Origin: Aegilops tauschii subsp. strangulata
Taxonomy: Eukaryota > Streptophyta > Magnoliopsida > Poales > Poaceae
Direction: 5' to 3'
Length of the DNA stretch: 64,000 nucleotides
NCBI RefSeq assembly: GCF_002575655.3
Contig: NC_053041.3
Coordinates: forward strand, 118,698,318-118,762,317
Shown piece after piece: positions 8,926-20,041 of the stretch (position 1 is the first letter of the stretch; the number at the start of each line of letters is the position of its first letter). The notes beneath the pieces are model-generated. The model ran no database searches. It worked only from the letters and a program-made list of their open reading frames with translations, and was not told where the DNA came from. The position numbers were made by a program, and so were the translations under genes.

Positions 8926-9803
8926 TGGATCTCGTTGAATGAACATATTGATTTACCACACTTTGAAGGCCTGAACTAGGCATGTGCGCGAGGCTCCCCT
9001 TTTCATACACTTCTGTCGTAGATTCTAAGACTAAGAGTGGTCGTGGGGAATAGACAAATGCTCGCCAACTAGCCGGGAATGCGCTGAAAGAGGGCGGAGG
9101 AGGGCAGTGGTGTTCGCAGACTCCTTCTCTTTCATGCACATGATGACACGCTTCAGTGGGCAGTCAGCGGAGATCCTGATGCTGTAGGAACACAATAAGA
9201 AGTACAGATCTGCTAACTCATACAAAGCATTCTCTCCTGAATAATGTCTCCTACTCCCGTATTCTCAAGGTAGCATTGGTTTCTTCTTGCATTGTGTTTT
9301 CCTAACAGTAAGTATTCGAGAGAAAACTGGTGATCCTTTTGAACTATATTGAGAAAACATAGACACTTGATCGGTCCTCCTCGGTCGTATATATACACGG
9401 ATATACATTGTCTTTTGCTAGCAGCAGGTAGGTTGGTAGAATTTAATTTGATATGACATCTTTGCACGGAAAGGACTTCGTGACTGACCGACTGTACCAT
9501 TTTATTTATGTAACTATCATAGTGTGTTTGCACATATACATGAACAACATCTGAACGGATTGTTATTACTATTAAAAATTATACAGAGTAATAGCGCATA
9601 TATTCTACACATCATACAATATTATATATCATCTTGTAAATGGGACATTTTTTAGAACAAAGATCCAATGGTCATCTTATAACTGAACATTATCAAGGAA
9701 AATGGTGGACAATAGATTGCCAAGATAACAAGACACAAAACGGCCAGCAAAATTTTTTACATCAAAAATCATATTGGTCATCTTCTTCCTTCGATTGTAG
9801 GAA
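8926..9803. repeat. Duplicated block copy A, distal part
   Basis: No gene. It matches copy B (34560-34973 and 51064-51180) and copy C (59158-59995). Shared landmarks include GTATATATACACGGA (near 9390), TTTTGCTAGCAGCAGGTAGG and GGAAAATGGTGGACAAT (near 9699). At 9020-9036 copy A has GTCGTAGATTCTAAG, the empty site of the Stowaway MITE in copy C. The block ends at GAA (9801-9803), the likely target triplet of CACTA-2. Confidence 0.8.
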
Positions 9804-10120
9804 CACTACTAGGGAAAACCTTATACACGGAATCTTAGTAGCAGCGCGGGTTAGGAAGAGGCGCTACTGCTAATTGGCAGTAGCGCGGGACAAATACAGG
9901 CGCTACTACTACTAAAATTGACCCACAGTTCCCGCCACCCTAGGTTTAGCAGTAGCGCGCCTGCGCTAAGCGCGCTACTGCTAATAAGATAGTAGTAGCG
10001 TGCTTTTTTTGCAGGTTGCTACTGCTAATTTTGAAACTGGCCACATGGCAGGCCCCGCTTAGCAGTAGCGCGTGTCCCAAAAGCTCGCTACTGCTATCTC
10101 ATTACCAGTAGCGCGTTTTG
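9804..10120. repeat. CACTA-2 5' terminus and subterminal repeats
   Basis: The CACTACTAGGGAAAA terminus is followed by about ten copies of GCAGTAGCGCG or CGCGCTACTGCTA in both orientations (near 9840, 9865, 9880, 9895, 9945, 9975, 9995, 10060, 10085 and 10110). These are presumed transposase-binding repeats. The same unit recurs at 25998-26200. Confidence 0.88.
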
Positions 10121-10128
10121 CGCCCAGC

Positions 10129-11222
10129 CAGTGGCGGAGACAAGGGGGGGGGGAGGGGAGCGAGCAGGGGCCAGCCCCTCCCCCCCCCCCCCCCCCAACG
10201 ATCGAGCGAGCATTGAATACGCATGGGTAATTAGCGATGTGAGTTGCACATACAACGTACTTGGCCCCCCCTATCTTTACGTGAACTGATTCCAATGAAA
10301 GAAAAAAGGCCCACGTCGAGGCCCATGAGATAGTTGTAAGGCAAGATTGAACGATTGGCCTTCTCAAGTCTCCTCGAGATACTCCCGTGATTAGCGCGTG
10401 CGTGGATTAGGGATGCCTCGCTGCCGACCTGCCGTCCTATGGCCAGCCTCTGCTCTCCCTTCTGTAGATCTGATTCATAAGGTGACACAGGCTGCTTCAC
10501 GTCACCCACCAATTCTTCAGACTGCAGCCGCGACCTGGGCAAGGTTAACACACCACACCATCTACTAATCTCTTTCAATTATCTTCTTGTATCGTGTTGA
10601 ACTTCTACATCAGATTTTAGTTATTTTGATTTTGTGATTTTGTGATGTGTCGCCGCGCTAGGGTATAGGCACTTATAATTCTTTGAAAGCTCGGACCCGT
10701 CAACGCTTCGTCAAACATCCGTGGTTGTCGCGTGCCTGCCAACGATGACGAACCGATCTACTTCGTCTCCGACCTAGCAGCAGAGGGACGACGAGGGGCT
10801 GGGTTTGATTATCTAGGTATGTATCCCGGCCTCGGTGATCAATTTTCGCTAAGAAAACGATGAAGTTTCCTAATAGAACCATGCTGATTTGCGACTCAAA
10901 TATATATAAATGCAAGATACAAGCCAACCATTTGATTATACATGATTACCATCGTTCATATATCTTAATCATTCATATAAAATCTTTTGTAGCAAGGCAT
11001 TTCATGTCGTATTTTAGAGTCATTTGATGCATGTGTAGAATTATTGATTAGTATTAGCTATCGCTAGATGCGATCCAGTTGTAAAAAAAATGTGTATCTA
11101 GGCAAAGTTAAATGCAAATGAGAATTAAATATGCAACTGTTGGATAGTATGCGAGGCATAAAATATTTTCTGGCTTCATTGCCGTTTGGCCCCCCTATAC
11201 CTAAATCCTGGCTCCGCCCTTG
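10129..11222. mobile_element. Non-autonomous hAT-like element
   Basis: An 8-bp direct repeat, CGCCCAGC, flanks the insert (10121-10128 and 11223-11230). The ends form short inverted repeats: CAGTGGCGGAG at the left and, read inward from the right, CAAGGGCGGAG. An 8-bp duplication plus CA-starting termini is characteristic of the hAT superfamily. The 1094 bp hold no transposase-like frame. Near the left end, G-run and C-run stretches (10140-10197) form an inverted repeat around CAGGGGCCAGCCCCT. Confidence 0.82.
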
Positions 11223-11230
11223 CGCCCAGC

Positions 11231-11763
11231 GCTACTGCTAAGCCGCGGCCATACCACCTTTCCCTCCCCCCTCCCCCTCCCCCTCCCCCATCCTCTCTTC
11301 CTCACTTTCCCCTAGCTCCCACCTCCTCTCTCCCTCACTTTGCTTCTTCCTCACTACTTCTTCCCCCCATTACTCTCCTTCTTCTACCTACCTTTCTCTC
11401 TCTTTATTACTCCTAGCTAACTACACCACCTCCATTAATGCATCTCCTTTCTCTTTTTCCTTCCCCCTCCACTAGTTGAACTTGTCTCCTCCCAAACTAG
11501 CTAGCTAGGTAGATGTAGCATTTAGTGAAGTGACCTATGTACCCCCTAACTAGATCTAGCCTTGTCAAGAAGAGCTTTGTCCACTTTTGATCTCCCTAAC
11601 TACACATCATCATCTCACCGTGCTCGATCTCGAGATAGGTGATTAAAATTTTATGCTTTTGCAAGAATGAAAATATGTATACGTGTGTGCGATATGACAT
11701 AATCGGGCATATGATGGAAATTGTGTGGGTGGCATGAATTGACGCCGAATTGTGCTTGTGAGT
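11231..11763. other. CT-rich leader region of CACTA-2
   Basis: Bases 11250-11420 are almost entirely C and T (repeats of CCCCCTCC and CTTCCTCACTT), then the sequence becomes AT-rich. The same succession (subterminal repeats, CT-rich tract, AT-rich stretch, hairpin) is found at 26140-27340, so I read it as the 5' UTR/intron region of the transposase gene. No coding frame with recognisable similarity. Confidence 0.5.
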
Positions 11764-11868
11764 TGCCTATGTTTTGCTGAAATGTCGATTTATTTCCGTT
11801 TTGGCGAATTCCAGGCAAACTCTATATGTCTTATTTTTAGGGAAGGTCATGCCAAATTTTGTATGACT
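11764..11868. repeat. Partial copy of the CACTA hairpin sequence
   Basis: The sequence GTTTTGCTGAAATGTCGATT...TTTCCGTT...TATATGTC...GGTCATGCC corresponds to the 5' arm of the hairpins at 909-1092 and 27158-27340. The 3' arm is almost absent, so this copy no longer forms the long stem. It lies about 65 bp before the first tnp2 ATG. Confidence 0.65.
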
Positions 11869-11932
11869 TTGATGCATGCATGCATTTTTATAATCAATTT
11901 GTTTATAATTACCGTGCAGGCGTTCATGATGG

Positions 11933-12820
11933 TCAGTGGAACGATGGTGGACATGTGGTTGCGGTCGGCGGTGCATGACATGAAAGAAAATAACCTAACA
12001 GAGGTTCTATCTCCGTGTCGAAGATGCAATGGACGAGTTTGGCTCGACCCCTATGACGGTGGTCGTGTCGAAGCGCACCTGCTCATGACTTGTTTCATGG
12101 ATGGCTATACTCGGTGGATAATTGAAGATGAGGATGATGATGTGCAGGACGCCGACGGGGCAGGCAATGATGACACAGGGCAAGACGAAGAGATGATCGA
12201 TAATGGCTGCGGAGAAGGGGCCGGACATCGCGGCGGAGAGAACGTGGACTCCACGCTGCAGAATTCGTCGGTACTAAGTTCAATCGTGCAGGAATGACGA
12301 CACAGGGCAAGACGAAGAGATGATCGATAATGGTTGCACAGAAGGGGCCGGACATGGCGGCGGAGAAGGGGCCGGACATGGCGACGGAGAGAACGTGGAC
12401 TCCTTGCCGCAGAATTCGTCGGTACTAAGTTCAATCGTGCGGGACCCTCTTGTTCAAGCACTGCTTTGCAAGGAGACGAGTACTGAGAGAGCTGCTTCTA
12501 GAGAGGAGGCCAAGCTGCAGCAACTGGTAGTAGATTCGAACACTCCATTGTATGATGGTTGCAATCCTGAGGTGGCCCGCTTGAGTTTCACACTCGAACT
12601 CCTGAAGATGAAGGCTAAAAACAAATGGACCGACACTAGCCTCGATGAGCATCTCAAGTACCTAAAGAATGTTCTTCCCGCGGGGAATCTATGTCCTACT
12701 AGTGTGGATGAGGCTAAGAAGATCGTGTGCCCTCTTGATCTGCCGCACGTTAGATACCATGCATGCATCAACGATTGCATAATTTATCTGAAGGAGCACG
12801 TGGAAAAAACAAGTTGTCCG
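11933..12820 (+). pseudogene. CACTA-2 tnp2 transposase, 5' part (transposase-associated domain)
   Basis: From the ATG near 11933 the frame reads GTMVDMWLRSAVHDMKENN, then SPCRRCNGRVWLD, then AHLLMTCFMDGYTRWI. This is the N-terminal transposase-associated domain (PF13963 type) with its CxxC pair. An acidic linker (EDEDDDVQDADGAGNDD) follows. A 127-bp-offset tandem duplication (12172-12443) breaks the frame, ending the first frame at 12297. The second unit restores a frame, which continues as LPHVRYHACINDCIIYLKEH, the start of the tnp2 (PF02992) core. Coding is cut at 12820 by the Copia insertion, exactly at a Cys-Pro codon pair of the CxxC/SRY motif; the rest starts at 23030. Confidence 0.88.
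12172..12443. repeat. Imperfect tandem duplication inside tnp2
   Basis: Unit 1 starts at 12172 and unit 2 at 12299 (GACACAGGGCAAGACGAAGA in both). Both end in AATTCGTCGGTACTAAGTTC. The offset of 127 bp is not a multiple of three, so the duplication shifts the frame. Unit 2 also contains an internal 18-bp duplication of GGAGAAGGGGCCGGACAT. Confidence 0.9.
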
Positions 12821-14529
12821 TGTTGGGGAACGTAGTAATTTCAAAATTTTCCTACGCACACGCAAGATCATGGTGATGCATAGCAACGAGAGGGGAGAGT
12901 GTTGTCTATGTACCCTCGTAGACCGCAAGCGGAAGCGTTATATCAACGTGGTTGATGTAGTCGTACGTCTTCACGATCCGACCGATCCAAGTACCGAAAG
13001 CACGGCATCTCCGAGTTCTGCACACGTTCGGCTCCGTGACGTCCTTGCCTTCTCGATCCAGCAAGAGGGGCGAAGTAGTAGATGAGTTCCGGCAGCACGA
13101 CGGCGTGGTGACGGTGTTGGTGAAGAACAATCTTTGCAGGGCTTCGCCTAAGCACTACGAAAATATGACGGAGGATAAACTAGAGGGGACGGGGTTGCCG
13201 GCACACGGCTTGGTGTTTCTTGATCTCTCTTGGGTGCTAGCCCTACCCCTCTATTTATATGTTGAGCCTTGGGGTCGAAACTTGGAGTAAAAGCCTCCAC
13301 AAAGTCGGTTTCACCCGAAAGGCAAGAGTCCTTCTCGGACTCCAGGGCCAGACACCAGGGTTCCCGGCGTCTGGACCCAGACGCCAGGGACCCTGGCGTC
13401 TGGCCCCTGGACTCCGCAAAACTTCCTTTTGCGCTTTCCAAAAACCTCGTGGGCTTTCCCCTTTGGCCCAGATAAAGTGTTCTCGTGCCCAAACATTTCG
13501 GGAAACATCCGGAACCCCTTCCGATGGATTCCGGAACCTTTCCGGAGATCAAACACTACTATCCACATATCAATCTTTACTTCCGGACCATTCCAGAGTT
13601 CCTCGTCATATCCGTGATCTCATCCAAAACTCCGAACAACATTCGGTCACCAACATACATAACTCATAGTACTATATCGTCAACGAACGTTAAGCGTGCG
13701 GACCCTAAGGGTTCGAGAACTATGTAGACATGACCGAGACAGCTCTCTTGTCAATAACCAATAGCGGGACCTGGATGCCCATATTGGCTCCTACATATTC
13801 TATGAAGATCTTTGTCGGTCAGACCGCATAACAACATACGTTGTTCCCTTTGTCATCGGTATGTTACTTGCCCGAGATTCGATCGTCGGTATCTCAATAC
13901 CTAGTTCAATCTCGTTACCGGCAAGTCTCGTTACTCGTTCTGTAATATATCATCCCGCAACTAACTCATTAGTTGCAATGCTTGCAAGGCTTATAGTGAT
14001 GTGCATTACCGAGTGGGCCCAGAGATACCTCTCCGACAATCGGAGTGACAAATCCTAATCTTGAAATACGCCAACCCAACAAGTACCTCCGGAGACACCT
14101 GTAGAGCACCTTTATAATCACCCAGTTACGTTGTGACGTTTGGTAGCACACAAAGTGTTCCTCCGGTAAACGGGAGTTGCATAATCTCATAGTCATAGGA
14201 ACATGTATAAGTCATGAAGAAAGCAATAGCAACATACTAAACGATCGAGTGCTAAGCTAACGGAATGGGTCAAGTCAATCACATCATTCTCCTAATGATG
14301 TGATCCCATTAATCAAATGACAACTCATGTCTATGGCTAGGAAACATAACCATCTTTGATCAACGAGCTAGTCAAGTAGAGGCATACTAGTGACACTCTG
14401 TTTGTCTATGTATTCACACATGTATTATGTTTCTGGTTAATACAATTCTAGCATGAATAATAAACATTTATCATGATATAAAGAAATAAATAATAACTTT
14501 ATTATTGCCTCTAGGGCATATTTCCTTCA
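12821..14529 (-). repeat. 3' LTR of the Angela/BARE-like element
   Basis: Collinear with 21328-23024, with small differences only: for example, a four-base CGAC-type gap near 12980 and CGCA at 13420 present here but not in the other LTR. A minus-strand TATA box, TATAAATAG, lies at 13251-13259. About 90 bp to the right, 13350-13410 has several copies of GACGCCAGG in both orientations, forming a GC-rich hairpin. Confidence 0.95.
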
Positions 14530-15408
14530 GTCTCCCACTCGCACTAGAGTCAATAATCTAGTTCACATCACCATGTGATTTAACATCAATAGTTCACATC
14601 TTTATGTGGTTAACACCCGTAGTTCACATCGATATGTGACCAACACCCAAAGGGTTTACTAGAGTCAGTAATCTAGTTCACATCGCTATGTGATTAACAC
14701 CCAAAGAGTACTAAGGTGTGATCATGGTTTGCTTGTGAGATAATTTTAGTCAACGGGTCTGTCACATTCAGATCCGTAAGTATTTTGCAAATTTCTATGT
14801 CTACAATGCTCTGCACAGAGCTACTCTAGCTAATTGCTCCCACTTTCAATATGTATCTAGATTGTGACTTAGAGTCATCCAGATCGGTGTCAAAGCTTGC
14901 ATCGACGTAACTCTTTACGACGAACTCCTTATCACCTCCATAACCGAGAAATATATCCTTATTCCGCTAAGGATAATTTTCACCGCTGTCCAGTGATCTA
15001 CTCCTAGATCACTATTGTACTCCCTTGCCAAACTTATGCTGAGGTACACAATAGGTCTGGTACTCAGCATAGCATACTTGATAGAACCTATGACTGAGGC
15101 ATAGGGAATGACTCTTCATTCTCTTTCTATTTTTCTGCCGTGGTCGGGTTTTGAGTCTTTACTCAACTTCACACCTTGTAACACAGGCAAGAACTCTTTC
15201 TTTGGCTGTTCCATTTTGAACTATTTCAAAATCCTGTCAAGGTATGTACTCATTGAAAAAAAACTTATCAAGTGTCTTGATCTATCTCTATAGATCTTGA
15301 TGCTCAACATGTAAGCAGCTTCACCGAGGTCTTTCTTTGAAAAACTCCTTTCAAACACTCATTTATGCTTTGCAGAATAATTCTACATTATTTCCGATCA
15401 ACAATATG
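14530..15408 (-). other. 3' internal region of the Copia element: RT/RNase H remnants
   Basis: Fragments of the RT to RNase H connection can still be read in shifted frames on the minus strand around 15000-15120 (for example the region matching AMLSTRPD), broken by stops. The stretch 14550-14700 repeats TAGTTCACATC with nearby ATGTG four times. Next to the LTR lies the polypurine tract. No intact gene. Confidence 0.6.
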
Positions 15409-16041
15409 TCATTCACATATACTTATCAGAAATGTTGTAGTGCTCCCACTCACTTTCTTGTAAATACAGGCTTCACCGCAAGTCTGTATAAAACTATATC
15501 CTTTGATCAATTTATCAAAGTGTATATTCCAACTCCGAGATGCTTGCACCAGTCCATAGATGGATCGCTGGAGGTTGCATATTTTGTTAGCACCTTTAGG
15601 ATTGACAAAACCTTCTGGTTGCATCATATACAACTCTTCTTTAATAAATCCATTAAGGAATGCAGTTTTGTTTATCCATTTGCCAGATTTCATGAAATGC
15701 GGCAATTGCTAACATGATTCAGACAAACTTAAGCATAGATACGAGTGAGAAACTCTCATTGGAGTCAACACCTTGAACTTGTCGAAAACCTTTTGCGACA
15801 ATTATAGCTTTGTAGATAGTAACACTACTATCAGCGTCCGTCTTCCTCTTGAAGATCCATTTAATCTCAATGGCTCGCCGATCATTGGGCAAGTCAATCA
15901 AAGTCCATACTTTGTTCTCATACATGGATCTCATCTCAGATTTCATGGCCTCAAGCCATTTCACGGAATCTGGGCTCATCATTGCTTCCTCATAGTTCGT
16001 AGGTTTATCATGGTCTAGTAACATGACTTCCAGTACATGAT
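15409..16041 (-). pseudogene. Copia reverse transcriptase fragment, 3' of the solo LTR
   Basis: Two minus-strand frames carry RT sequence. Bases 16041-15719 give KWLEAMKSEMRSMYENKVW, then EIKWIFKRKTDADSSV and AIIVAKGFRQVQGVD. Bases 15705-15409 give GKWINKTAFLNGFIKEELYM, then NLQRSIYGLVQASRSW. A stop and frame break separate them near 15712. The upstream continuation is displaced to 17735 by the solo LTR. Not functional. Confidence 0.85.
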
Positions 16042-17729
16042 TGTTGGAAATATGCCCTAGAGGCAATAATAAATTGGTTATTATTATATTTCCTTGTTCA
16101 TGATAATCGTTTATTATCCATGCTAAAATTGTATTGATAGGAAACTCAGATACATGTGTGGATACATAGACAACACCATGTCCCTAGTAAGCCTCTAGTT
16201 GACTAGCTCGTTGATCAATAGATGGTTACGGTTTCCTGACCATGGACATTGGATGTCGTTGATAACGGGATCACATCATTAGGAGAATGATGTGATGGAC
16301 AAGACCCAATCCTAAGCATAGCATAAAAGATCGTGTAGTTTCGTTTGCTAGAGCTTTTCCAATGTCAAGTATCTTTTCCTTAGACCATGAGATCGTGCAA
16401 CTCCCGGATACCGTAGGAGTGCTTTGGGTGTGCCAAACGTCACAACGTAACTAGGTGACTATAAAGGTGCACTACGGGTATCTCCGAAAGTGTGTGTTGG
16501 GTTGGCACGGATCGAGACTGGGATTTTTCACTCCGTGTGACGGAGAGGTATCTCTGGGCCCACTCGGTAATGCATCATCATAATGAGCTCAATGTGACTA
16601 AGGCGTTAGTCACGGGATCATGCATTGCGGTACGAGTAAAGAGACTTGCCGGTAACGAGATTGAACAAGGTATTGGGATACCGACGATCGAATCTCGGGC
16701 AAGTAACATACCGATTGACAAAGGGAATTGCATACGGGATTGATTGAATCTTCGACACCGTGGTTCATCCGATGAGATCATCGTGGAACATGTGGGAGCC
16801 AACATGGGTATCCAGATCCCACTGTTGGTTATTGACCGGAGAGGTGTCTCGGTCATGTCTGCATGTCTCCCGAACCCGTAGGGTCTACACACTTAAGGTT
16901 CGGTGACGCTAGGGTTGTAGAGATATATGTATGCGGAAACCCGAAAGTTGTTCGGAGTCCCGGATGAGATCCCGGACGTCACGAGAGGTTCCGGAATGGT
17001 CCGGAGGTGAAGAATTATATATAGGAAGTCAAGTTTCGGCCACCGGGAAAGTTTCGGGGGGTTACCGGTATTGTACCGGGACCACCGGAAGGGTCCCAGG
17101 GGTCCACCGGGTGGGGCCACCTATCCCAGAGGGCCCCGTGGGCTGAAAGTGGTAGGGAACCAGCCCCTAGTGGGCTGGGCGCCCCCCATGGGCCTCCCCC
17201 CATGCGCCTAGGGTTAGGAACCCTAGGGTGGGGGGACTTCCCCCTTGCCTTGGGGGGCAAGGCACCCCTTTCCACTCCTTGGCCGGCCCCCCTCCCAAGG
17301 GGGCCTATATAAAGGGGGGAGGGAGGGCAGCAACCAACAGCCTTGGGCGCCTCCCTCCTCCCCTGCAACACCTCTCTCTCTCTCGCAGAAGCTTGGCGAA
17401 GCCCTGCCGGAGACCCGCTGCATCCACCACCACGCCGTCGTGCTGCTGGATCTCCATCAACCTCTCCTTCCCCCTTGCTGGATCAAGAAGGAGGAGACGT
17501 CGCTGCACCGTACGTGTGTTGAACGCGGAGGTGTCGTCCGTTCGGCACTCGGTCATCGGTGATTTGGATCACGGCGAGTACGACTCCGTCATCCACGTTC
17601 ATTGGAACGCTTCCGCTCGCGATCTACAAGGGTATGTAGATGCACTCTCTTCCCCTCGTTGCTAGTAGACTCCATAGATGCATCTTGGTGAGCGTAGGAA
17701 AATTTTAAATTATGCTACGATTCCCAACA
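16042..17729 (+). mobile_element. Solo LTR of a BARE/Angela-group Copia element
   Basis: Starts TGTTGGAAATATGCCCTAGAG and ends CTACGATTCCCAACA; 1688 bp, flanked by the 5-bp duplication ATGAT (16037-16041 and 17730-17734). A TATA box, TATATAAA, lies at 17306-17313, followed by a CT-rich leader. No internal region is present, so it is a solo LTR left by LTR-LTR recombination. It is related to, but clearly diverged from, the LTRs of the element that hosts it, and lies in the opposite orientation. Confidence 0.95.
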
Positions 17730-17734
17730 ATGAT

Positions 17735-18976
17735 TACCGTACCACTCTGGTGCGGATCGTGCTCTGGTTGATCTACGAAGTTCTGTAGTAACTTGATCCG
17801 AAGTTTTATGATCATCATCATTAACTTCCTCACTAATTGGTGTACGCATCACTGGAATTGATTTCTGTGATGAACTATTCTCCAATTCGGGAGAAGGTAC
17901 AATTACCTCATCAAGTTTTACTTTCCTCCCACTCACTTCTTTCGAGAGAAACTCCTTCTCTAGAAAGGATCCATTCTTAGCAACGAATGTCTTGCCTTCA
18001 GATCTGTGATAGAAGGTGTACCCAAAAGTCTCCTTTGGGTATCCTATGAAGACACATTTTTCCGATTTGGGTTTGAGCTTTATCAGGATGAAACTTTTTC
18101 ATATAAGCATCGCAACCCCAAACTTTAAGAAACGACAACTTTGGTTTCTTGCCAAACCACAGTTCATACGGTGTCGTCTCAAACGGATTTAGATGGTGCC
18201 CCTTTTTTACGTGAATGTAGCTGTCTCTAATGCATAACCCCAAAACTATAGTGGTAAATCGGTAAGAAACATCATAGATTGCACTATATCCAATAAAGTA
18301 CGGTTATGACGTTCGGACACACCATTATGCTGTGGTGTTCCAGGTGGCACGAATTTGTGAAACTATTCCACATTGTTTTAATTGAAGACCAAACTCGTAA
18401 CTCAAATATTTGTCTCCGCGATCAGATCGTAGAAACCTTATTTTCTTGTCACGATGATTTTCCACTTCACTCTGAAATTCTTTGAACTTTTCAAATATTT
18501 CAGACTTATGTTTCATCAAGTAGATACACCCATATCTGCTCAAATCCTCTGTGAAGATCAGAAAATAACGATACCCGCCGCGAGCCTCAACACTCATCGG
18601 ATCGCATACATCAGTGTGTATTATTTCCAATAAGTTAGTTGCTCGCTCCATTGTTCCGGAGAACGGAGTCTTAGTCATCTTGCCCATAGCATGGTTCACA
18701 AGCATCAAGTGATTCATAATCAAGTGATTCCAAAAGCCCATCTGCATGGAGTTTCTTCATGCGCTTTACATCAATATGACCAAAACGGCAGTGCCACAAA
18801 TAAGTTGCACTATCATTATTAACTTTGCATCTTTTGGCTTCAATATTATGAATATGTGTATCACTATGATCGAGATCCAACAAACCATTTTCATTGGGTG
18901 TATGACCATAGAAGGTTTTATTCATGTAAATAGAACAACAATTATTCTCTAACTTAAATGAATAACCGTATTGCAA
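17735..18976 (-). pseudogene. Copia integrase and GAG-pre-integrase region
   Basis: On the minus strand, in order: 18976-18671 has the zinc-finger part (ATYLWHCRFGHIDVKRM, LDACEPCYGQ). Bases 18747-18325 have the catalytic core (TDVCDPMSVEARGGYRYFL, FLRSDRGDKYLSYEF), where the first two acidic residues (TDVC, RSDRG) are visible. Bases 18243-17998 give the C-terminal part (FETTPYELWFGKKP). Bases 17936-17735 give the linker before RT (RRSTRARSAPEWYGN). Several frame breaks separate these pieces (near 18700, 18300 and 17960). Not functional. Confidence 0.85.
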
Positions 18977-20041
18977 TAAACAAGATCAAATCATATTCAT
19001 GCTCAACGCAAACACCAAAAAACACTTATTTAGGTTCAACACTAATCCCGAAAGTGTAGGGAGCGTGCGATGATGATCATATCAATCTTGGAACCACTTC
19101 CAACACACATCGTCAGTTCACCCTTAACTAGTCTCTGTTCATTCTGCAACTCCTATTTCGAGTTACTACTCTTAGTAACTGAACCAGTATCAAATACCGA
19201 GGGGTTGCTACGAACACTAGTAAAATACACATCAATAATCTGTATATCAAATATACCTTTGTTCAATTTGCCATCCTTCTTATCCGCCAAAATACTTGGG
19301 GCAGTTCCGCTTCCAGTGACCAGTCCCTTTGCAGTAGAAGCACTTAGTCTCAGGCTTAGGACCAGACTTGGGCTTCTTCACTTGAGCAGCAACTTGCTTG
19401 CCGTTCTTCTTGAAGTTCCCCTTCTTCCCTTTGCCGTTTTCTTGAAACTAGTGGTCTCGTCAACCATCAACACTTGATGTTTTCTTGATTTCTACCTTCG
19501 TCGATTTCAGCATCACGAAGAGCTTGGGAATTGTTTCCGTTATCCCTTGCATATTATAGTTCATCACGAAGTTCTACTAACTTGGTGATGGTGACTAGAG
19601 AATTCTGCCAATCACTATCTTATCTGGAAGATCAACTCCCACTTGATTCAAGCGATTGTAGTACCCAGACAATCTGAGCACATGCTTACTGCTTGAGCTA
19701 TTCTCCTCCATCTTTTAGCTATAGAACTTGTTGGAGACTTCATATCTCTCAACTCGGGTATTTGCTTGAAATATTAACTTCAACTCCTGGAACATCTCAT
19801 ATGGTCCATGACGTTCAAAACGTCTTTGAAGTCCCGATTCTAAGTCGTTAAGCATGGTGCACTAAACTATCAAGTAGTCATCATATTGAGCTAGCCAAAC
19901 GTTCATAACGTCTGCATCTGCTCCTGCAATAGGTCTGTCACCTAGCGGTGCATCAAGGACATAATTCTTCTGTGCAACAATGAGGATAATCCTCAGATCA
20001 CGGATCCAATCCGCATCATTGCTACTAACATCTTTCAACAT
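18977..20041 (-). pseudogene. Copia gag region with zinc knuckle
   Basis: A minus-strand ATG at 20041 opens a gag-like frame (SNDADWIRDLRIILIVAQKN, then later MNVWLAQYDDYLIV) that stops after about 60 codons and continues in pieces. A CCHC zinc knuckle (CFYCKGTGHWKRNC) is readable on the minus strand around 19300-19346, as usual before protease in BARE-type elements. Multiple stops and shifts. Confidence 0.75.

Noticed and set aside
13148..13669. Open frames on both strands inside the Angela-like LTRs (also 21646-22164)
   Set aside because: They occur in both LTRs over promoter and palindrome sequence, overlap each other antisense and match no retrotransposon domain.
16492..17665. Frames inside the solo LTR
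   Set aside because: LTR sequence, with leader and promoter elements; no protein similarity.
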